In this document: in pieces, positions 1 through 9,692 of the stretch
Numbering within the stretch: position 1 is the stretch's first letter
Layout: each line of letters opens with the position of its first letter
Assembly: GCF_900129865.1 (NCBI RefSeq)
Contig: NZ_FQXD01000003.1
Span: 62,001-126,000, forward strand
Direction: 5' to 3'
Source of the DNA: Virgibacillus chiguensis
GTDB taxonomy: Bacteria; Bacillota; Bacilli; Bacillales; Amphibacillaceae
DNA: 64,000 nt
Position numbers and translations under genes: made by a program
Notes under the pieces: model-generated
Seen by the model: only the letters and a program-made list of their open reading frames with translations
Databases searched by the model: none
What the model was told of the DNA's origin: nothing

Positions 1-1
1 G

Positions 2-676
2 AACTTTATTTATACAATTATTCAACAACCATTAACTCAACTCGGTAGTGGGTTGCCAGCAACTATTGTAGCTGTTTTATTAATTCAGGTATTTTGGTTT
101 TTCGGATTACATGGACAGATTATTGTTAACTCAGTTTTTGATCCAATTTGGTACACGTTAAATGAGCAAAACCTATCGGCTTTCCAAGCAGGAACGGAAT
201 TACCGAATATCGTTACAAAACAATTTATCGATTCATTTATTGTTGGAATGGGTGGATCGGGAATGACGTTAGCAGTTATAATCCTCATCTTTATTATTGG
301 TAGAAGCAGACAAATGAAAGAGTTGGGTAAACTTGGGGCGCCAGCAGGGATATTTAATGTGAATGAGCCAATTATCTTTGGTTTACCAATTATTATGAAT
401 CCGCTTATCATTATTCCGTGGTTACTTGCTCCAGTAGTGGTTACCATTATTACGTATTTTGCTATGGCGACCGGGCTTGTTCCACCACCAGCTGGAGTTA
501 TTGTTCCATGGACAACCCCTGTTGTATTAAATGGTTTTTTAGCTACAGGAAACGCTTGGCAAGGCGGGTTGTTGCAAGCAGTCAACTTAGTGGTTGTTAT
601 GATGATTTGGTGGCCATTCTTGAAGATTATGGACAAGAGTTATTACGAGAAAGAAAAAGCAGCAAAGAAAAGTTAA
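2..676 (+). CDS. licC: PTS lactose/cellobiose-family EIIC, C-terminal part
   Basis: This is the 3' part of the membrane channel subunit of a beta-glucoside PTS; the reading frame is open to the left edge, so the start lies outside the window. It would move cellobiose/lichenan-type disaccharides across the membrane while EIIB phosphorylates them. About 224 residues remain, roughly half of a usual EIIC of about 450. Hydrophobic segments flank the family motif NVNEPIIFGLP, whose NEP glutamate is part of the sugar site. EIIA and a phospho-beta-glucosidase follow closely, which fixes the family; EIIB is presumably upstream, outside the window. The name licC rests on the neighbouring LicR-type regulator, and celB/chbC would be equally fair. 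Confidence 0.9.
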   Translation, partial: NFIYTIIQQPLTQLGSGLPATIVAVLLIQVFWFFGLHGQIIVNSVFDPIWYTLNEQNLSAFQAGTELPNIVTKQFIDSFIVGMGGSGMTLAVIILIFIIGRSRQMKELGKLGAPAGIFNVNEPIIFGLPIIMNPLIIIPWLLAPVVVTIITYFAMATGLVPPPAGVIVPWTTPVVLNGFLATGNAWQGGLLQAVNLVVVMMIWWPFLKIMDKSYYEKEKAAKKS

Positions 677-700
677 TGAGTAAATGGACGAGGTGAGAAC

Positions 701-1006
701 ATGGATCAAACAACTGAAATTGCTTTTCAAATTATTTTACATGCTGGTAATGGAAAATCCAATGTGATGGAAGCAATTCAAGAAGCGAAAATAGGGAATT
801 TTAATCAAGCAGATCAACTTGTTGAAGAAGCAGCAGAAGAACTTGGAAAAGCGCATGAATATCAAACGAAATTATTGCACAATGAAGCACGAGGAGAAGG
901 AAATATCATTAATGTTATGCTCATACACTCACAAGACCATTTAATGACTTCTATGGCAATGAGGGATTTAGCAATCGAAATTATTGAGATTTATCGCAAT
1001 AAATAG
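701..1006 (+). CDS. licA: PTS lactose/cellobiose-family EIIA
   Basis: This is the cytoplasmic phosphocarrier that passes phosphate from HPr to EIIB. It has 101 residues, the normal size of the all-helical trimeric EIIA-Lac/Chb family. The family signature HSQDHLMTS is complete: His76 is the expected phosphorylated residue, and Asp79/His80 belong to the trimer metal site. It starts 24 bp after the EIIC stop behind a GGTGAG ribosome site and is followed 16 bp later by the glycosidase gene, so the three are one operon. Whether the substrate is lichenan-derived cellobiose or another beta-diglucoside cannot be read from the sequence. Confidence 0.93.
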   Translation: MDQTTEIAFQIILHAGNGKSNVMEAIQEAKIGNFNQADQLVEEAAEELGKAHEYQTKLLHNEARGEGNIINVMLIHSQDHLMTSMAMRDLAIEIIEIYRNK

Positions 1007-1022
1007 TTGAGGGGGTATTGCA

Positions 1023-2405
1023 TTGACAGTAAAATATAAATTTCCAGCAAATTTTTGGTGGGGAAGTGCAACGTCTGCTACGCAAATAGAAGGTGCAGCA
1101 GACAAAGATGGGAAAGCGAAAAACATCTGGGATTATTGGTATGAAACGGAACCGAATCGCTTTTTTGACCAAGTAGGTCCAGCGAGAGCATCTGATTTTT
1201 ATCAACGATATAAGGAAGATATTCAATTAATGAAACAGATTGGACATAATAGTTTTCGTCTATCTATTTCATGGTCCCGTTTAATGCCGAACGGACAAAT
1301 GAATGAACAAGCGGTAGAATTTTATAATGGTGTGATTAATGAATTAATAGACAATGATATCGAGCCATTCGTTAATCTATTTCACTTTGATATGCCACTT
1401 GCTTACCAACAATTTGGTGGATGGGAAAATCGCGAAGTTGTAGATAGCTATCAAGCTTATGCGGAGATGTGTTTCAAACTTTTTGGTGATCGAGTGAAAA
1501 AATGGTTTACATTCAATGAGCCGATTGTCCCTGTTGAAGGTGGGTATCTGTACGATTTTCATTATCCTAATATTGTGGATGCTAAAAAAGCGGTGCAAGT
1601 AGCATACCATACGATGATTGCTAACGCAAAAGCAATTAAGGCTTTTCGTAAGCTAAATTATCCACATAGTCAAATTGGAATTATATTAAATTTAACACCA
1701 TCTTATCCAAGAAGCAGTAACCCAGCTGATCTACGTGCTTCAAAAATAGCAGATCTATTTTTTAACCGTAGTTTCTTGGATCCAGCTGTATTAGGTGAAT
1801 ATCCTGATGAGCTAATTGCCATTCTAAAAGAACATGGTCAGTTACCGCAAACAAAACAGGGTGATAAAGAACTACTAAAAAACAATACGGTAGATATTTT
1901 AGGGATTAATTATTACCAGCCACGTCGTGTGAAAGCAAAAGAATATTTACCTAATCCATACGCTCCATTTATGCCGGATATGTTTTTTGATCTTTATGAA
2001 ATGCCAGGTAGAAAAATGAACCCGCATCGTGGATGGGAAATATACGAAAAAGGTATTTACGATATCTTAATGAATTTAAAGGAAAACTATGGTAATATAT
2101 CATCGTTTATTTCTGAAAATGGCATGGGCGTTCAGAATGAAGAGCGATATATAAAAGAGGGTCAAATTCAAGATGAATACCGCATTGAATTTATTCGGGA
2201 ACATTTAAAATGGGTACATCGAGCTGTGCAAGAAAAATGCAATGTGAAAGGGTATCATTTATGGACATTTATGGATAACTGGTCTTGGATGAATGCCTAC
2301 AAAAATCGCTATGGATTTTATTCTGTGGACTTAAATACGATGGAGCGGAAACCGAAAAAGAGTGCAGAATGGTTTAAAGAAGTGTCTCTAAACAATGGTT
2401 TTTAG
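1023..2405 (+). CDS. GH1 6-phospho-beta-glucosidase
   Basis: This retaining family 1 glycosidase hydrolyses the phosphorylated disaccharide delivered by the PTS to glucose and glucose-6-phosphate. It is full length at 460 residues. Both catalytic glutamates are visible: acid/base Glu166 in TFNEP and nucleophile Glu365 in SENG. The N-terminal FWWGSATSATQIEG and the C-terminal WTFMDNWSW substrate-site segments are also present. Translation starts at TTG behind GAGGGGG. It is the last gene of the EIIC-EIIA operon. B. subtilis lic operons use the GH4 enzyme LicH, so the hydrolase here is of the BglH/BglA type combined with lic-like PTS parts. Confidence 0.95.
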   Translation: MTVKYKFPANFWWGSATSATQIEGAADKDGKAKNIWDYWYETEPNRFFDQVGPARASDFYQRYKEDIQLMKQIGHNSFRLSISWSRLMPNGQMNEQAVEFYNGVINELIDNDIEPFVNLFHFDMPLAYQQFGGWENREVVDSYQAYAEMCFKLFGDRVKKWFTFNEPIVPVEGGYLYDFHYPNIVDAKKAVQVAYHTMIANAKAIKAFRKLNYPHSQIGIILNLTPSYPRSSNPADLRASKIADLFFNRSFLDPAVLGEYPDELIAILKEHGQLPQTKQGDKELLKNNTVDILGINYYQPRRVKAKEYLPNPYAPFMPDMFFDLYEMPGRKMNPHRGWEIYEKGIYDILMNLKENYGNISSFISENGMGVQNEERYIKEGQIQDEYRIEFIREHLKWVHRAVQEKCNVKGYHLWTFMDNWSWMNAYKNRYGFYSVDLNTMERKPKKSAEWFKEVSLNNGF

Positions 2406-2415
2406 CATTTAGATA

Positions 2416-2446
2416 CCCATCCACACGTCCACATGGTGTGGATGGG
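2416..2446 (+). terminator. Stable hairpin after the beta-glucosidase operon
   Basis: Eleven-base perfect arms (CCCATCCACAC at 2416-2426 and its complement at 2436-2446) enclose a 9-base loop, 11 bp after the stop codon. No T-run follows, so it may be an mRNA 3'-end stabiliser rather than an intrinsic terminator. The dispersed repeat starts immediately after it. Confidence 0.45.
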
Positions 2447-2447
2447 G

Positions 2448-2692
2448 TAGAACAAAGGCTTAGGGAGCCCGTTTAGCAACGTAGCGACTGGAACGAATCA
2501 ACTAAAATAAAGGAATCATGCCACTAAAACAGCGGTATGCCGACGTGGGGCGGCAAGCCCGTTTTTAGTCGGCCTTCCTCTTAGTTACGAACCGATGATG
2601 ACTTACTTAGCTTAGGGCAATGGAGTGAAGTCGTCTAGTTGCTGGGCGCTGGAGCGGGACGTGGCTTATTTGGTTATGGTGTTATACACAAG
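2448..2692 (+). repeat. Dispersed ~250-bp repeat, copy A
   Basis: This is one of six related intergenic sequences in the window (also near 7103, 9557, 17699, 23243 and 32454). It begins AACAAAGGC, continues AGCAACGTAGCGACTGGAACG, passes the conserved core TAGTCGGCCTTCC, and ends GTTGCTGGGCGCTGGAGC followed by GGACGTGGCTTATTTGGTTA. The two ends form an imperfect inverted repeat (GCCC..AGCAACGTAGCGAC against AGCAACTAG..CGAC). It fills most of the 430 bp between the beta-glucosidase and licR. I see no open frame that would make it a gene. Confidence 0.85.
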
Positions 2693-2835
2693 CCTCTAAG
2701 TTTATACTTTGTTATCTTTTAAAAAAGAAGATATAGATTTAAATAAAGTTATTTGAAAAAAATAAGAAAAGAGAATGTCGTTGTCTATATTGTCCTGTCC
2801 CCTTGATTTTAAAGAGAATAATGAGGAGAATTTAG

Positions 2836-4776
2836 ATGCTTACAACTAGGATGCGAATGATATTAAAAAAATTAATGCTTGTTGATTCTCCGTTGACAGG
2901 GAAATTTTTGGCTCAGTTAAATAAGGTTACAGCAAGAACGACGAGAGAAGATATAAAAAAACTGGATTCATTAATACGTCAATATGGAGCCAAGGTAGAA
3001 GCTGTTGTGTCAAAAGGTTATCAGCTGACTATTTTTGATGAAGAAAAGTTTCGCGATTTTTTGCATACAATTGTTCATCTGGAAGATCAAAAAAATAGGT
3101 CTATCTCACAATTACCTGAAGACAGAGAGATACAAATTATTCGTCGGTTATTAGTAACGAAAGGTTATGTGAAGCTAGAGCAATTGGCTGATGAACTGTA
3201 TGTTAGTAAATCTACTGTGCAAAATGATTTAAAACAAGTAAAGGAGCGGCTAAAGCTTTATTCGATTCAGATTCATTCAAGACCAAACTATGGTCTTAAA
3301 TTACAAGGTGACGAATTGAAATTACGCTTTTGTATGGCTGAATACATTGTTGATCGAACACATAGACATGGTGAGCACCCCCATCATCCTGCAATCCCAT
3401 CCATACGTAAGGAAGACTTTGTTGCCATTGACAACATTATTATGGAACAAATAAAACAGAATCATATTAGTATGTCGGATGTAGCGATTCAGAATTTGCT
3501 CATTCATATATTAATTGCTTATGAACGAATAAAAGACGGCAAATATATAACATTGCAGTCTAGTGAATTGAAAAAAATTGTTAATCAATCGGAATATGAA
3601 GTAGCTAAACGCATTGTTCAGAACGTAGAAAGGCATTTACACATACAGTTTCCTGATTCAGAAACAGCCTATATCGCCATTCACTTATTGGGAACAAAAA
3701 TGATCGCTCCACTTGAACAGGCAGGCGGATTGGAAGAAAACTTAGTTGCACCTGATATTTTGCCAATTATTATGCAGATGCTAAAAAAAATAGATGAAGA
3801 GTATCATCTAGGGATTCAACATGATAAAGAACTGATAGTCGCTTTGGGGTTACATCTCAAGCCTGCTATTAATCGGTATAAATATGGCATGAACATTCGA
3901 AATCCATTATTAGCAGATATTAAAAAAAGCTATCCATTAGCTTTTGAATCAGCCGTTCTAGGCGGTATGGTTATTGAAAAAATGACAGGCAGTGAATTTG
4001 ATGAAAACGAGATCGGGTATATTTCTTTGCATATCGGTGCGGCAATGGAGCGGAAAAATTTCCACACGGGACCAAAGCGTTGCTTAATTGTATGCGCATC
4101 AGGGTTTGGTACAGCACAATTAATATATTATAAAGTAAAAACGGAATTTAGAGATGCTGTTGAAGTGATTGGTGTTATTGAATTGTATAAGTTAAAGGAC
4201 TGTCAACTAAGTAATATAGACTTTATTATTAGTTCTGTAGCAATTGATCAAGACATAGGTATACCTATAATTCGAGTTAATGCTATATTAGAAAAATCAG
4301 ACATGGAAAACATTACATCATTTATTCATGGTCAAGAATCGATTAGGACCTACTTTCAGCCACAGCTCGTATTTTTGCAACAAAATTTGAAGAATAGGGA
4401 TGAAATACTTCACTATTTATATCAGCAAATAAACCAGATGGGATTAGTGCCAAATAATTATTTAGAACACATATATGAACGAGAGGAAATTGCAGCCACG
4501 TCATATGGTAACTTAGTTGCTATTCCTCACCCTGTCACGCCCCAATCCAAGAAAACTTTTTTAACGGTTTGCACATTAAAAAGGGCAGTGGATTGGGGAG
4601 GTAAACCTGTTCAATTTATTTGTTTATTAAATGTACAAAAAGATAGTAAAGAAGATCTGCAAGGAATGTACGATTTATTAGGAACGATCGTTAACTCAGA
4701 AACAATCGTCCAACGTTTAATTCAAGCAACAGATTACTATGACTTTATCCGTGTTTTAGATGAATATCGTAATTGA
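2836..4776 (+). CDS. licR: LicR-type PRD transcriptional regulator with EIIB and EIIA domains
   Basis: This activator of beta-glucoside PTS genes has its activity set by PTS phosphorylation. Its 646 residues match the 641 of B. subtilis LicR. Domain order is two N-terminal helix-turn-helix units (about 1-155), PRD1 (about 190-290, His224 and His283), PRD2 (about 305-405, His340 and His399), a gatB-like EIIB domain with Cys420 in CASGFGTA, and a C-terminal EIIA domain with His565 in AIPHPVT. All expected phosphorylation sites are present. The ATG follows ATGAGGAG. It lies downstream of its likely target operon, separated by repeat copy A, whereas in B. subtilis licR precedes licBCAH. Confidence 0.92.
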   Translation: MLTTRMRMILKKLMLVDSPLTGKFLAQLNKVTARTTREDIKKLDSLIRQYGAKVEAVVSKGYQLTIFDEEKFRDFLHTIVHLEDQKNRSISQLPEDREIQIIRRLLVTKGYVKLEQLADELYVSKSTVQNDLKQVKERLKLYSIQIHSRPNYGLKLQGDELKLRFCMAEYIVDRTHRHGEHPHHPAIPSIRKEDFVAIDNIIMEQIKQNHISMSDVAIQNLLIHILIAYERIKDGKYITLQSSELKKIVNQSEYEVAKRIVQNVERHLHIQFPDSETAYIAIHLLGTKMIAPLEQAGGLEENLVAPDILPIIMQMLKKIDEEYHLGIQHDKELIVALGLHLKPAINRYKYGMNIRNPLLADIKKSYPLAFESAVLGGMVIEKMTGSEFDENEIGYISLHIGAAMERKNFHTGPKRCLIVCASGFGTAQLIYYKVKTEFRDAVEVIGVIELYKLKDCQLSNIDFIISSVAIDQDIGIPIIRVNAILEKSDMENITSFIHGQESIRTYFQPQLVFLQQNLKNRDEILHYLYQQINQMGLVPNNYLEHIYEREEIAATSYGNLVAIPHPVTPQSKKTFLTVCTLKRAVDWGGKPVQFICLLNVQKDSKEDLQGMYDLLGTIVNSETIVQRLIQATDYYDFIRVLDEYRN

Positions 4777-4814
4777 CGAGTTTATGATCCTCAAAAGCTA
4801 ATATTTTACATACT

Positions 4815-4844
4815 ACCCTTATTTCTTTATAATAGGGGTTTTTT
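4815..4844 (+). terminator. Intrinsic terminator of licR
   Basis: The stem ACCCTTATT / AATAGGGGT (nine pairs, one T-G wobble) has a 7-base loop and runs into TTTTTT. It lies 38 bp after the licR stop. Confidence 0.85.
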
Positions 4845-5062
4845 ATGCTATCGGGAAAAGCTGTGGCTTTCACCAAAATTCGCGACAAGCAAAGTCTTGT
4901 AATATATTATTTTTATTTGTGATTAGTCGAACGAAGTTATACATGAGGAGAAATTGTTGTGATACAGTATACTAGAGTGTGTGCTCAGTAAAAACAGTTA
5001 TATACGTTAAGTTTTTATGGGCGCATATTGTACACAAACTATGTGAACAAGGAGGGGCTAAG

Positions 5063-6976
5063 ATGAATGCTAGACAGAGAAAGATTATAGAAGTTCTATT
5101 ATCTTATGGCAACCGTCCAATTTTAGTCAATGATCTTGCTAAACAACTTGATTGTTCAGAAAAAACAGTTCGTAATGATTTGCGAACAATTGATGTTTAT
5201 TTGCAAAACTACTCGTCTGCATGTTTAATTCGAAAACCTGGAACAGGGATTTATTTAGAGATAAACAATTCAGATAAGCAAGACTTGTTTCATGCACTTT
5301 TTCGTGAAAATAAATCATCGTATCAACGGCTTATGGAAATAGCTTATCGTTTATTAACTGATAAAAACCCACTCACGTTGCAACAGCTGAGTATGGATTA
5401 CTATGTCCATCATACTGCTATAAAGAGTGATCTTGAAGCGATTCAGCAGTGGTTTGAAAGTTTTGGATTGGTTATTGAATCAAGGCAAAAGCTAGGTCAT
5501 TACGTAAAAGGGGAAGAATTAAACAAACGAATGGCTCTGGCACATATAGAGGAAATGGTGAACCAAGGTGCGACGGCATTTTTAAAGAATGTATTTGCGC
5601 CCTTTGAAATTGCTACAGTAAGACAAATACTAAACCAAATGATAGAAAAATGGAAAATTCCCATGGCAAGTCATGCGCTGGATAATTTAGTTGTCCACGT
5701 GCTCGTTATGGTACAACGTACAAAGCAGGCTAGCCCAATAGTGATTGATAAGCAAAGTGCATCGATGAGTGAGACAAATGAGTACCGAGCGGCTGCTTGG
5801 TGTTTAGATCAGCTTGAACACAAATTTGGGATTACGTTAGCTCAAGACGAGACAATATATTTAACGTGGCATTTACGTGGGAGTAAAAAATATTCGTTAC
5901 ATACATCTACGGAAGAAGAAATTACACACCAAGTATTATCGACAATGATTGAGACGATGCAACAGTTGACGCATGTATCCTTTTATGAAGATGAACAACT
6001 AATTAATGGACTTATGATTCATTTAGAAGCTGTTACTAATCGTTTGCTGTATGGATTTCCAATTAGTAATCCATTGTTACAGGACATAAAAAAGATGTAT
6101 CCGTATATGCTGAGTATGGTGACGCTGTCTTTAGAGAAGGTGAGTGAGAAATTTCCATTTGATATACCTGAAGAAGAAGCAGCTTATATAGTTCTGCATT
6201 TTCAAGCTTCCATAGAAAGGTTAGATGCTGAAAATTATGCAGTACCTCGCGTGTTAATTGTTTGTGATATGGGAATAGGGATGTCTAGATTACTGCAAGC
6301 AAAAATGGAAAAACAGTATCAAGAAATGAAAATTGTAGGAACTGTTGGGAAGGGAGAAGTGCAACGTTTTATAAAGCGAGAACAAGTGCATTTAATTATA
6401 TCGACTACGCCTATAGAAAAAATTAATATCCCAACGATTATTATTTCTCCGCTTTTAGAAGCAACTGATAAAGAAAAATTGCAACGATTTCTGAAGAAAA
6501 AAGCGGGTCGTTCTTCTGTTTTGGCTACCAGTCCTCAAGTTTTACATGATTTTATAGAAGAAGAATTACTGTTTCTAAATATTAATCCTCAACATCGTTT
6601 TCAAGTAGTTGAAATGCTAGGAAATGCCTTATACAAACAAGGTAAAGTAGAAAAATCATATGTCCACCAAGCGCTTTTGCGTGAAAGGAAGTCAGCTACA
6701 GCAATTGGTGGTGCCATAGCTATTCCACATGGAGATCCGACGCTTGTTATTGCTTCTACGATTGCCATTGCTGTTTTAACCGAGCCGTTGGAGTGGGGAA
6801 AAGAAGAGGTGTCAATTGTGTTTATGTTGGCTTTAACGAATGAAAAAGCGAATCCAATTAAAGCAATTATTCATAAGCTATCATCACTATCAAACGACCC
6901 AATGACAGTAAGAGATTTATTAAATGCTACTGATAAGCAAGCATTCTTACGTGTATTGATAGAAAAAGAGTGGTAA
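5063..6976 (+). CDS. manR: ManR-type PRD transcriptional regulator of the mannose PTS
   Basis: This is a PTS-controlled activator, 637 residues from the ATG at 5063, close to B. subtilis ManR (648). The frame is open further upstream, but AGGAGGGG lies just before this ATG. It has a winged-helix DeoR-like N-terminus (residues 1-65 with CSEKTVRNDLR), a second helix-turn-helix region, PRD1 (His212, His270), PRD2 (His320, His379), an EIIB-like domain with Cys401 in CDMGIGMS, and an EIIA domain with His556 in AIPHGDP. Gene order manR, manP, manA matches B. subtilis, so mannose is the likely inducer. By family knowledge, phosphorylation through HPr and EII components switches it between active and inactive states. 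Confidence 0.88.
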   Translation: MNARQRKIIEVLLSYGNRPILVNDLAKQLDCSEKTVRNDLRTIDVYLQNYSSACLIRKPGTGIYLEINNSDKQDLFHALFRENKSSYQRLMEIAYRLLTDKNPLTLQQLSMDYYVHHTAIKSDLEAIQQWFESFGLVIESRQKLGHYVKGEELNKRMALAHIEEMVNQGATAFLKNVFAPFEIATVRQILNQMIEKWKIPMASHALDNLVVHVLVMVQRTKQASPIVIDKQSASMSETNEYRAAAWCLDQLEHKFGITLAQDETIYLTWHLRGSKKYSLHTSTEEEITHQVLSTMIETMQQLTHVSFYEDEQLINGLMIHLEAVTNRLLYGFPISNPLLQDIKKMYPYMLSMVTLSLEKVSEKFPFDIPEEEAAYIVLHFQASIERLDAENYAVPRVLIVCDMGIGMSRLLQAKMEKQYQEMKIVGTVGKGEVQRFIKREQVHLIISTTPIEKINIPTIIISPLLEATDKEKLQRFLKKKAGRSSVLATSPQVLHDFIEEELLFLNINPQHRFQVVEMLGNALYKQGKVEKSYVHQALLRERKSATAIGGAIAIPHGDPTLVIASTIAIAVLTEPLEWGKEEVSIVFMLALTNEKANPIKAIIHKLSSLSNDPMTVRDLLNATDKQAFLRVLIEKEW

Positions 6977-7035
6977 GTAGCGGTTCGTCGTGTTTTTTCA
7001 TTTCTGCTCTGGGAACATGAATTGGAAAAGTTTAT

Positions 7036-7088
7036 AAGAAAAACTACAGCTTTCACTATAAGACTTGGCAACAAGCCAAGTTTTTCTA
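7036..7088 (+). repeat. Short palindromic repeat (R2), well-preserved copy
   Basis: Terminal inverted repeats AAGAAAAACT and AAGTTTTTCT bracket an inner hairpin CTTGGC/AAGCCAAG. A second good copy in the opposite orientation lies at 51276-51330. Degenerate copies occur near 4851-4905, 39848-39891, 42944-42989, 47758-47808 and 49071-49110. The inner hairpin plus T-run could end transcription here after manR. Confidence 0.7.
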
Positions 7089-7102
7089 TTAAAATGGGAA
7101 AG

Positions 7103-7357
7103 TATAAAATTTGCTGCTATGGCGTAACCAAATAACGGAATGGGCCCCGTCCGGATCCAGCGCCCAACAACTAGGCGACTTCACTCCATTTCCCTACGAT
7201 AAGTCATTATCGGTTCGTTCTAAATAGGAAGGCCGACTAAAGACGGGCTTGCCGGAGGGCACCGGCATATCCTGTTGCAGGAGCATGATTCCTAAAACTT
7301 TCGTTGCTTCGTTCCAGTCGCTACGTTGCTAACCGGGCGCCCCGAGCCTTTGTTCTA
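7103..7357 (-). repeat. Dispersed ~250-bp repeat, copy B
   Basis: This copy is in the opposite orientation to copy A. It starts with a TATAAAATTTGCTGCTATGG segment related to the ends of copies E and F, holds the core GGAAGGCCGACTAAAGACGG and an internal hairpin CCTGTTGCAGG, and ends AGCCTTTGTTCTA. It lies between manR and manP and accounts for most of the 575-bp gap. The sub-type has CTAAAACTTTCGTTGCTTCG near one end, as in copies C and E. Confidence 0.88.
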
Positions 7358-7551
7358 AGAGTTGAAGGTAAGCTACGTTTTCTTTAATGCGAATGGAAAA
7401 AACCAACCGGCTAGAAATATTAAAATAATAATAAAATATAATTACCATAGTTCCGGAAAGAATAAAGAATATATTGTAGATAAAGCTACTGTATACTAAG
7501 TTTGCAAGCAATTATAAATCATAAATGTAAAATAGATGAGTAGGAGGCGTA

Positions 7552-9474
7552 ATGATGAAAATAGTTGCTGTTACAGCGTGTCCGGTAGGAATTGCTCATA
7601 CGTATATGGCGGCTGAAAACTTACAAAAAGCTGGTGAGAAACTAGGTGTAGACATAAAAGTCGAAACACAAGGTTCTATTGGTGTAGAGAATGCATTGAC
7701 GGATGAGGATATTGAAGAAGCAGATGGTGTAATTATAGCGAGTGATAAAGAAGTCACGAAGGAACGTTTTATTGGAAAAAGGTTAATTGCTACTGGTGTG
7801 CAGGAAGGGATAAAACGTCCAGAAGAATTAATTAACCGATTTGCTACCGAAGATGTACCTGTTTATCAAGCTGACTTAATGTCCGCAAACGACGTGAAAA
7901 AGAAGAAAAAAGAAAAAGAAAACCCCATATATCGACATTTGATGAGTGGAGTTTCCTATATGATTCCTTTTATTGTAGTTGGTGGATTGCTGATAGCTCT
8001 TGCACTAACTTTAGGTGGTGAACAAACACCAGGAGGAATCGTTATTCCTGAAGATTCGTTTTGGAAAAAGGTAGAAGAAATTGGCGCGACATCCTTTAGC
8101 TTTATGGTGCCTATATTGGCAGGTTTTATCGCTGTTAGTATTGCTGACCGTCCAGGCTTAGCTCCCGGAATTATTGGTGGGTTTATCGCTGCAAATGGTA
8201 GCTTTTATGGAAGTGAAGCAGGTGCAGGTTTTATTGGTGGTATTATTGCAGGTTTTCTTGCGGGATATATTACATTAGCAATTAAGAAGATTAAAGTGCC
8301 ACAAGCCATTCAACCTGTAATGCCAATTATTTTTATACCAATCTTAGCAACTTTAGCAGTTGGGTTATTATTTGTCTATGTTGTTGGTGCGCCAGTAGCA
8401 CAAGTGTTTGAATCGTTAACAGCATGGCTAGAAGGGATGCAAGGAGCAAGTTCTATATTGCTCGCTCTAATTTTAGGGGCTATGATTTCCATTGATATGG
8501 GTGGTCCTTTTAATAAAGTAGCCTTCTTATTTGGTTCAGCCATGATTGCAGAAGGAAATTATGAAATTATGGGACCAATTGCTGTCGCTATCTGTATTCC
8601 ACCTTTAGGGATGGGACTAGCGACGCTTATGAACAAACGTAAATATCAACCTGCAGAGCAACAAGCAGGAAAAGCAAGTTTCACTATGGGACTATTTGGC
8701 ATAACGGAAGGAGCGATTCCTTTTGCTGCGCAAGATCCATTGCGAGTTATTCCAAGTATTATGGTTGGTTCCATGACAGGTTCTGTCATTGCAATGATTG
8801 GGAATGTCGGTGATCGAGTAGCTCACGGCGGACCTATTGTCGCTGTACTAGGAGCAGTAGATAATGTGCTTATGTTCTTTGTAGCTGCCATTATCGGTAC
8901 GATTGTCACGGCTTTCATGGTTAACTTTCTTAAGAAAGATGTATCAGGAACGCTCAAGGGAAATGATACGTCACCTAAACGAGCGGAAGAAGATGCTTCA
9001 TCTAAAACGACTGAGATTACGAAATTAACCAATATTGTAACGAACGATTTAATTCATTTAGATCTTCAAGGAAATACAAAAGAAGAAGTATTAGATGAGT
9101 TAATAGCTAGTATGAAACAAGCAGGAGTAGTACTTGACGAAGAAGCATATAAGCAAGTTGTTATCGCTCGAGAGCATGAAGGGACGACAGGAATGGGGAT
9201 GAGCATTGCTATCCCACATGGAAAATCCGATGCAGTAAGTGAACCAGCTGTAGCTTTTGGTATGCATCGCGCTGGAGTTGATTGGGAAAGTTTAGACGGA
9301 AACCCTGCTAAATTAATATTTATGATTGCCGTGCCTACAGAGAGGGCTGGAGATGATCATTTGAAAATTTTACAAATGCTTTCACGGAAATTAATGGATG
9401 ACAATTACAGAGAAAAATTACTTCATGTCACAACAAAAGAAGAAGCGCATCAATTATTAAGTGAAATTCAATAA
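7552..9474 (+). CDS. manP: Mannose-specific PTS EIIBCA (fructose family)
   Basis: This one-chain permease of 640 residues imports and phosphorylates mannose to mannose-6-phosphate. Domains run EIIB (about 1-100, phosphocysteine Cys10 in TACPVGIAHTYM), EIIC (about 125-465, eight or more hydrophobic segments including the SIDMGGPFNK motif), a short linker, and EIIA-Fru (about 490-640, phosphohistidine His556 in AIPHGKSD). The BCA order and 650-residue size are those of B. subtilis ManP; fructose FruA proteins usually run A-B-C. AGGAGG precedes the tandem ATG codons. Its position between manR and manA supports mannose rather than fructose. Confidence 0.9.
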   Translation: MMKIVAVTACPVGIAHTYMAAENLQKAGEKLGVDIKVETQGSIGVENALTDEDIEEADGVIIASDKEVTKERFIGKRLIATGVQEGIKRPEELINRFATEDVPVYQADLMSANDVKKKKKEKENPIYRHLMSGVSYMIPFIVVGGLLIALALTLGGEQTPGGIVIPEDSFWKKVEEIGATSFSFMVPILAGFIAVSIADRPGLAPGIIGGFIAANGSFYGSEAGAGFIGGIIAGFLAGYITLAIKKIKVPQAIQPVMPIIFIPILATLAVGLLFVYVVGAPVAQVFESLTAWLEGMQGASSILLALILGAMISIDMGGPFNKVAFLFGSAMIAEGNYEIMGPIAVAICIPPLGMGLATLMNKRKYQPAEQQAGKASFTMGLFGITEGAIPFAAQDPLRVIPSIMVGSMTGSVIAMIGNVGDRVAHGGPIVAVLGAVDNVLMFFVAAIIGTIVTAFMVNFLKKDVSGTLKGNDTSPKRAEEDASSKTTEITKLTNIVTNDLIHLDLQGNTKEEVLDELIASMKQAGVVLDEEAYKQVVIAREHEGTTGMGMSIAIPHGKSDAVSEPAVAFGMHRAGVDWESLDGNPAKLIFMIAVPTERAGDDHLKILQMLSRKLMDDNYREKLLHVTTKEEAHQLLSEIQ

Positions 9475-9556
9475 AAAAAGAAGCTACAATTAAGTTGTTA
9501 TCTTAGGCTGCTTGTTTGTAGCCCTGAAAATAATGGTAAATTAACAATTTATTAGG

Positions 9557-9692
9557 GCCCTAAGATAAGTCATCATCTGTTCGCATTAAATAGGAAGGCC
9601 GACTAAAGACGGGCTTGCCAGAGGGCGCGGGCATACTCCTGTTGCAGGAGGGTGTTTCCTAAAACTTTCGTTGAGCTACGTTGCTAACCGGG
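9557..9692 (-). repeat. Dispersed ~250-bp repeat, copy C (truncated)
   Basis: This copy keeps the GCCCTAAGATAAGTCATC segment, the GGAAGGCCGACTAAAGACGG core, the hairpin CTCCTGTTGCAGGAG and the inner part of the end up to TACGTTGCTAACCGG. Both outermost ends are missing. It lies in the 370-bp gap between manP and manA. The rest of that gap, 9693-9844, probably carries the manA promoter (a GGTATAATAATG -10-like string at about 9728). Confidence 0.82.

Noticed and set aside
2448-2692. The ~250-bp repeat as an insertion-sequence remnant with transposase
   Set aside because: No transposase-like reading frame is found in any of the six copies.
3322-3507. Open frames on the strand opposite licR and many other genes
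   Set aside because: They overlap well-supported genes, lack ribosome sites and encode no recognisable domain.
7200-7300. GGTTCG strings in the repeats that look like a tRNA T-loop
   Set aside because: No acceptor, D or anticodon stems can be formed around them; the string is simply part of the dispersed repeat.
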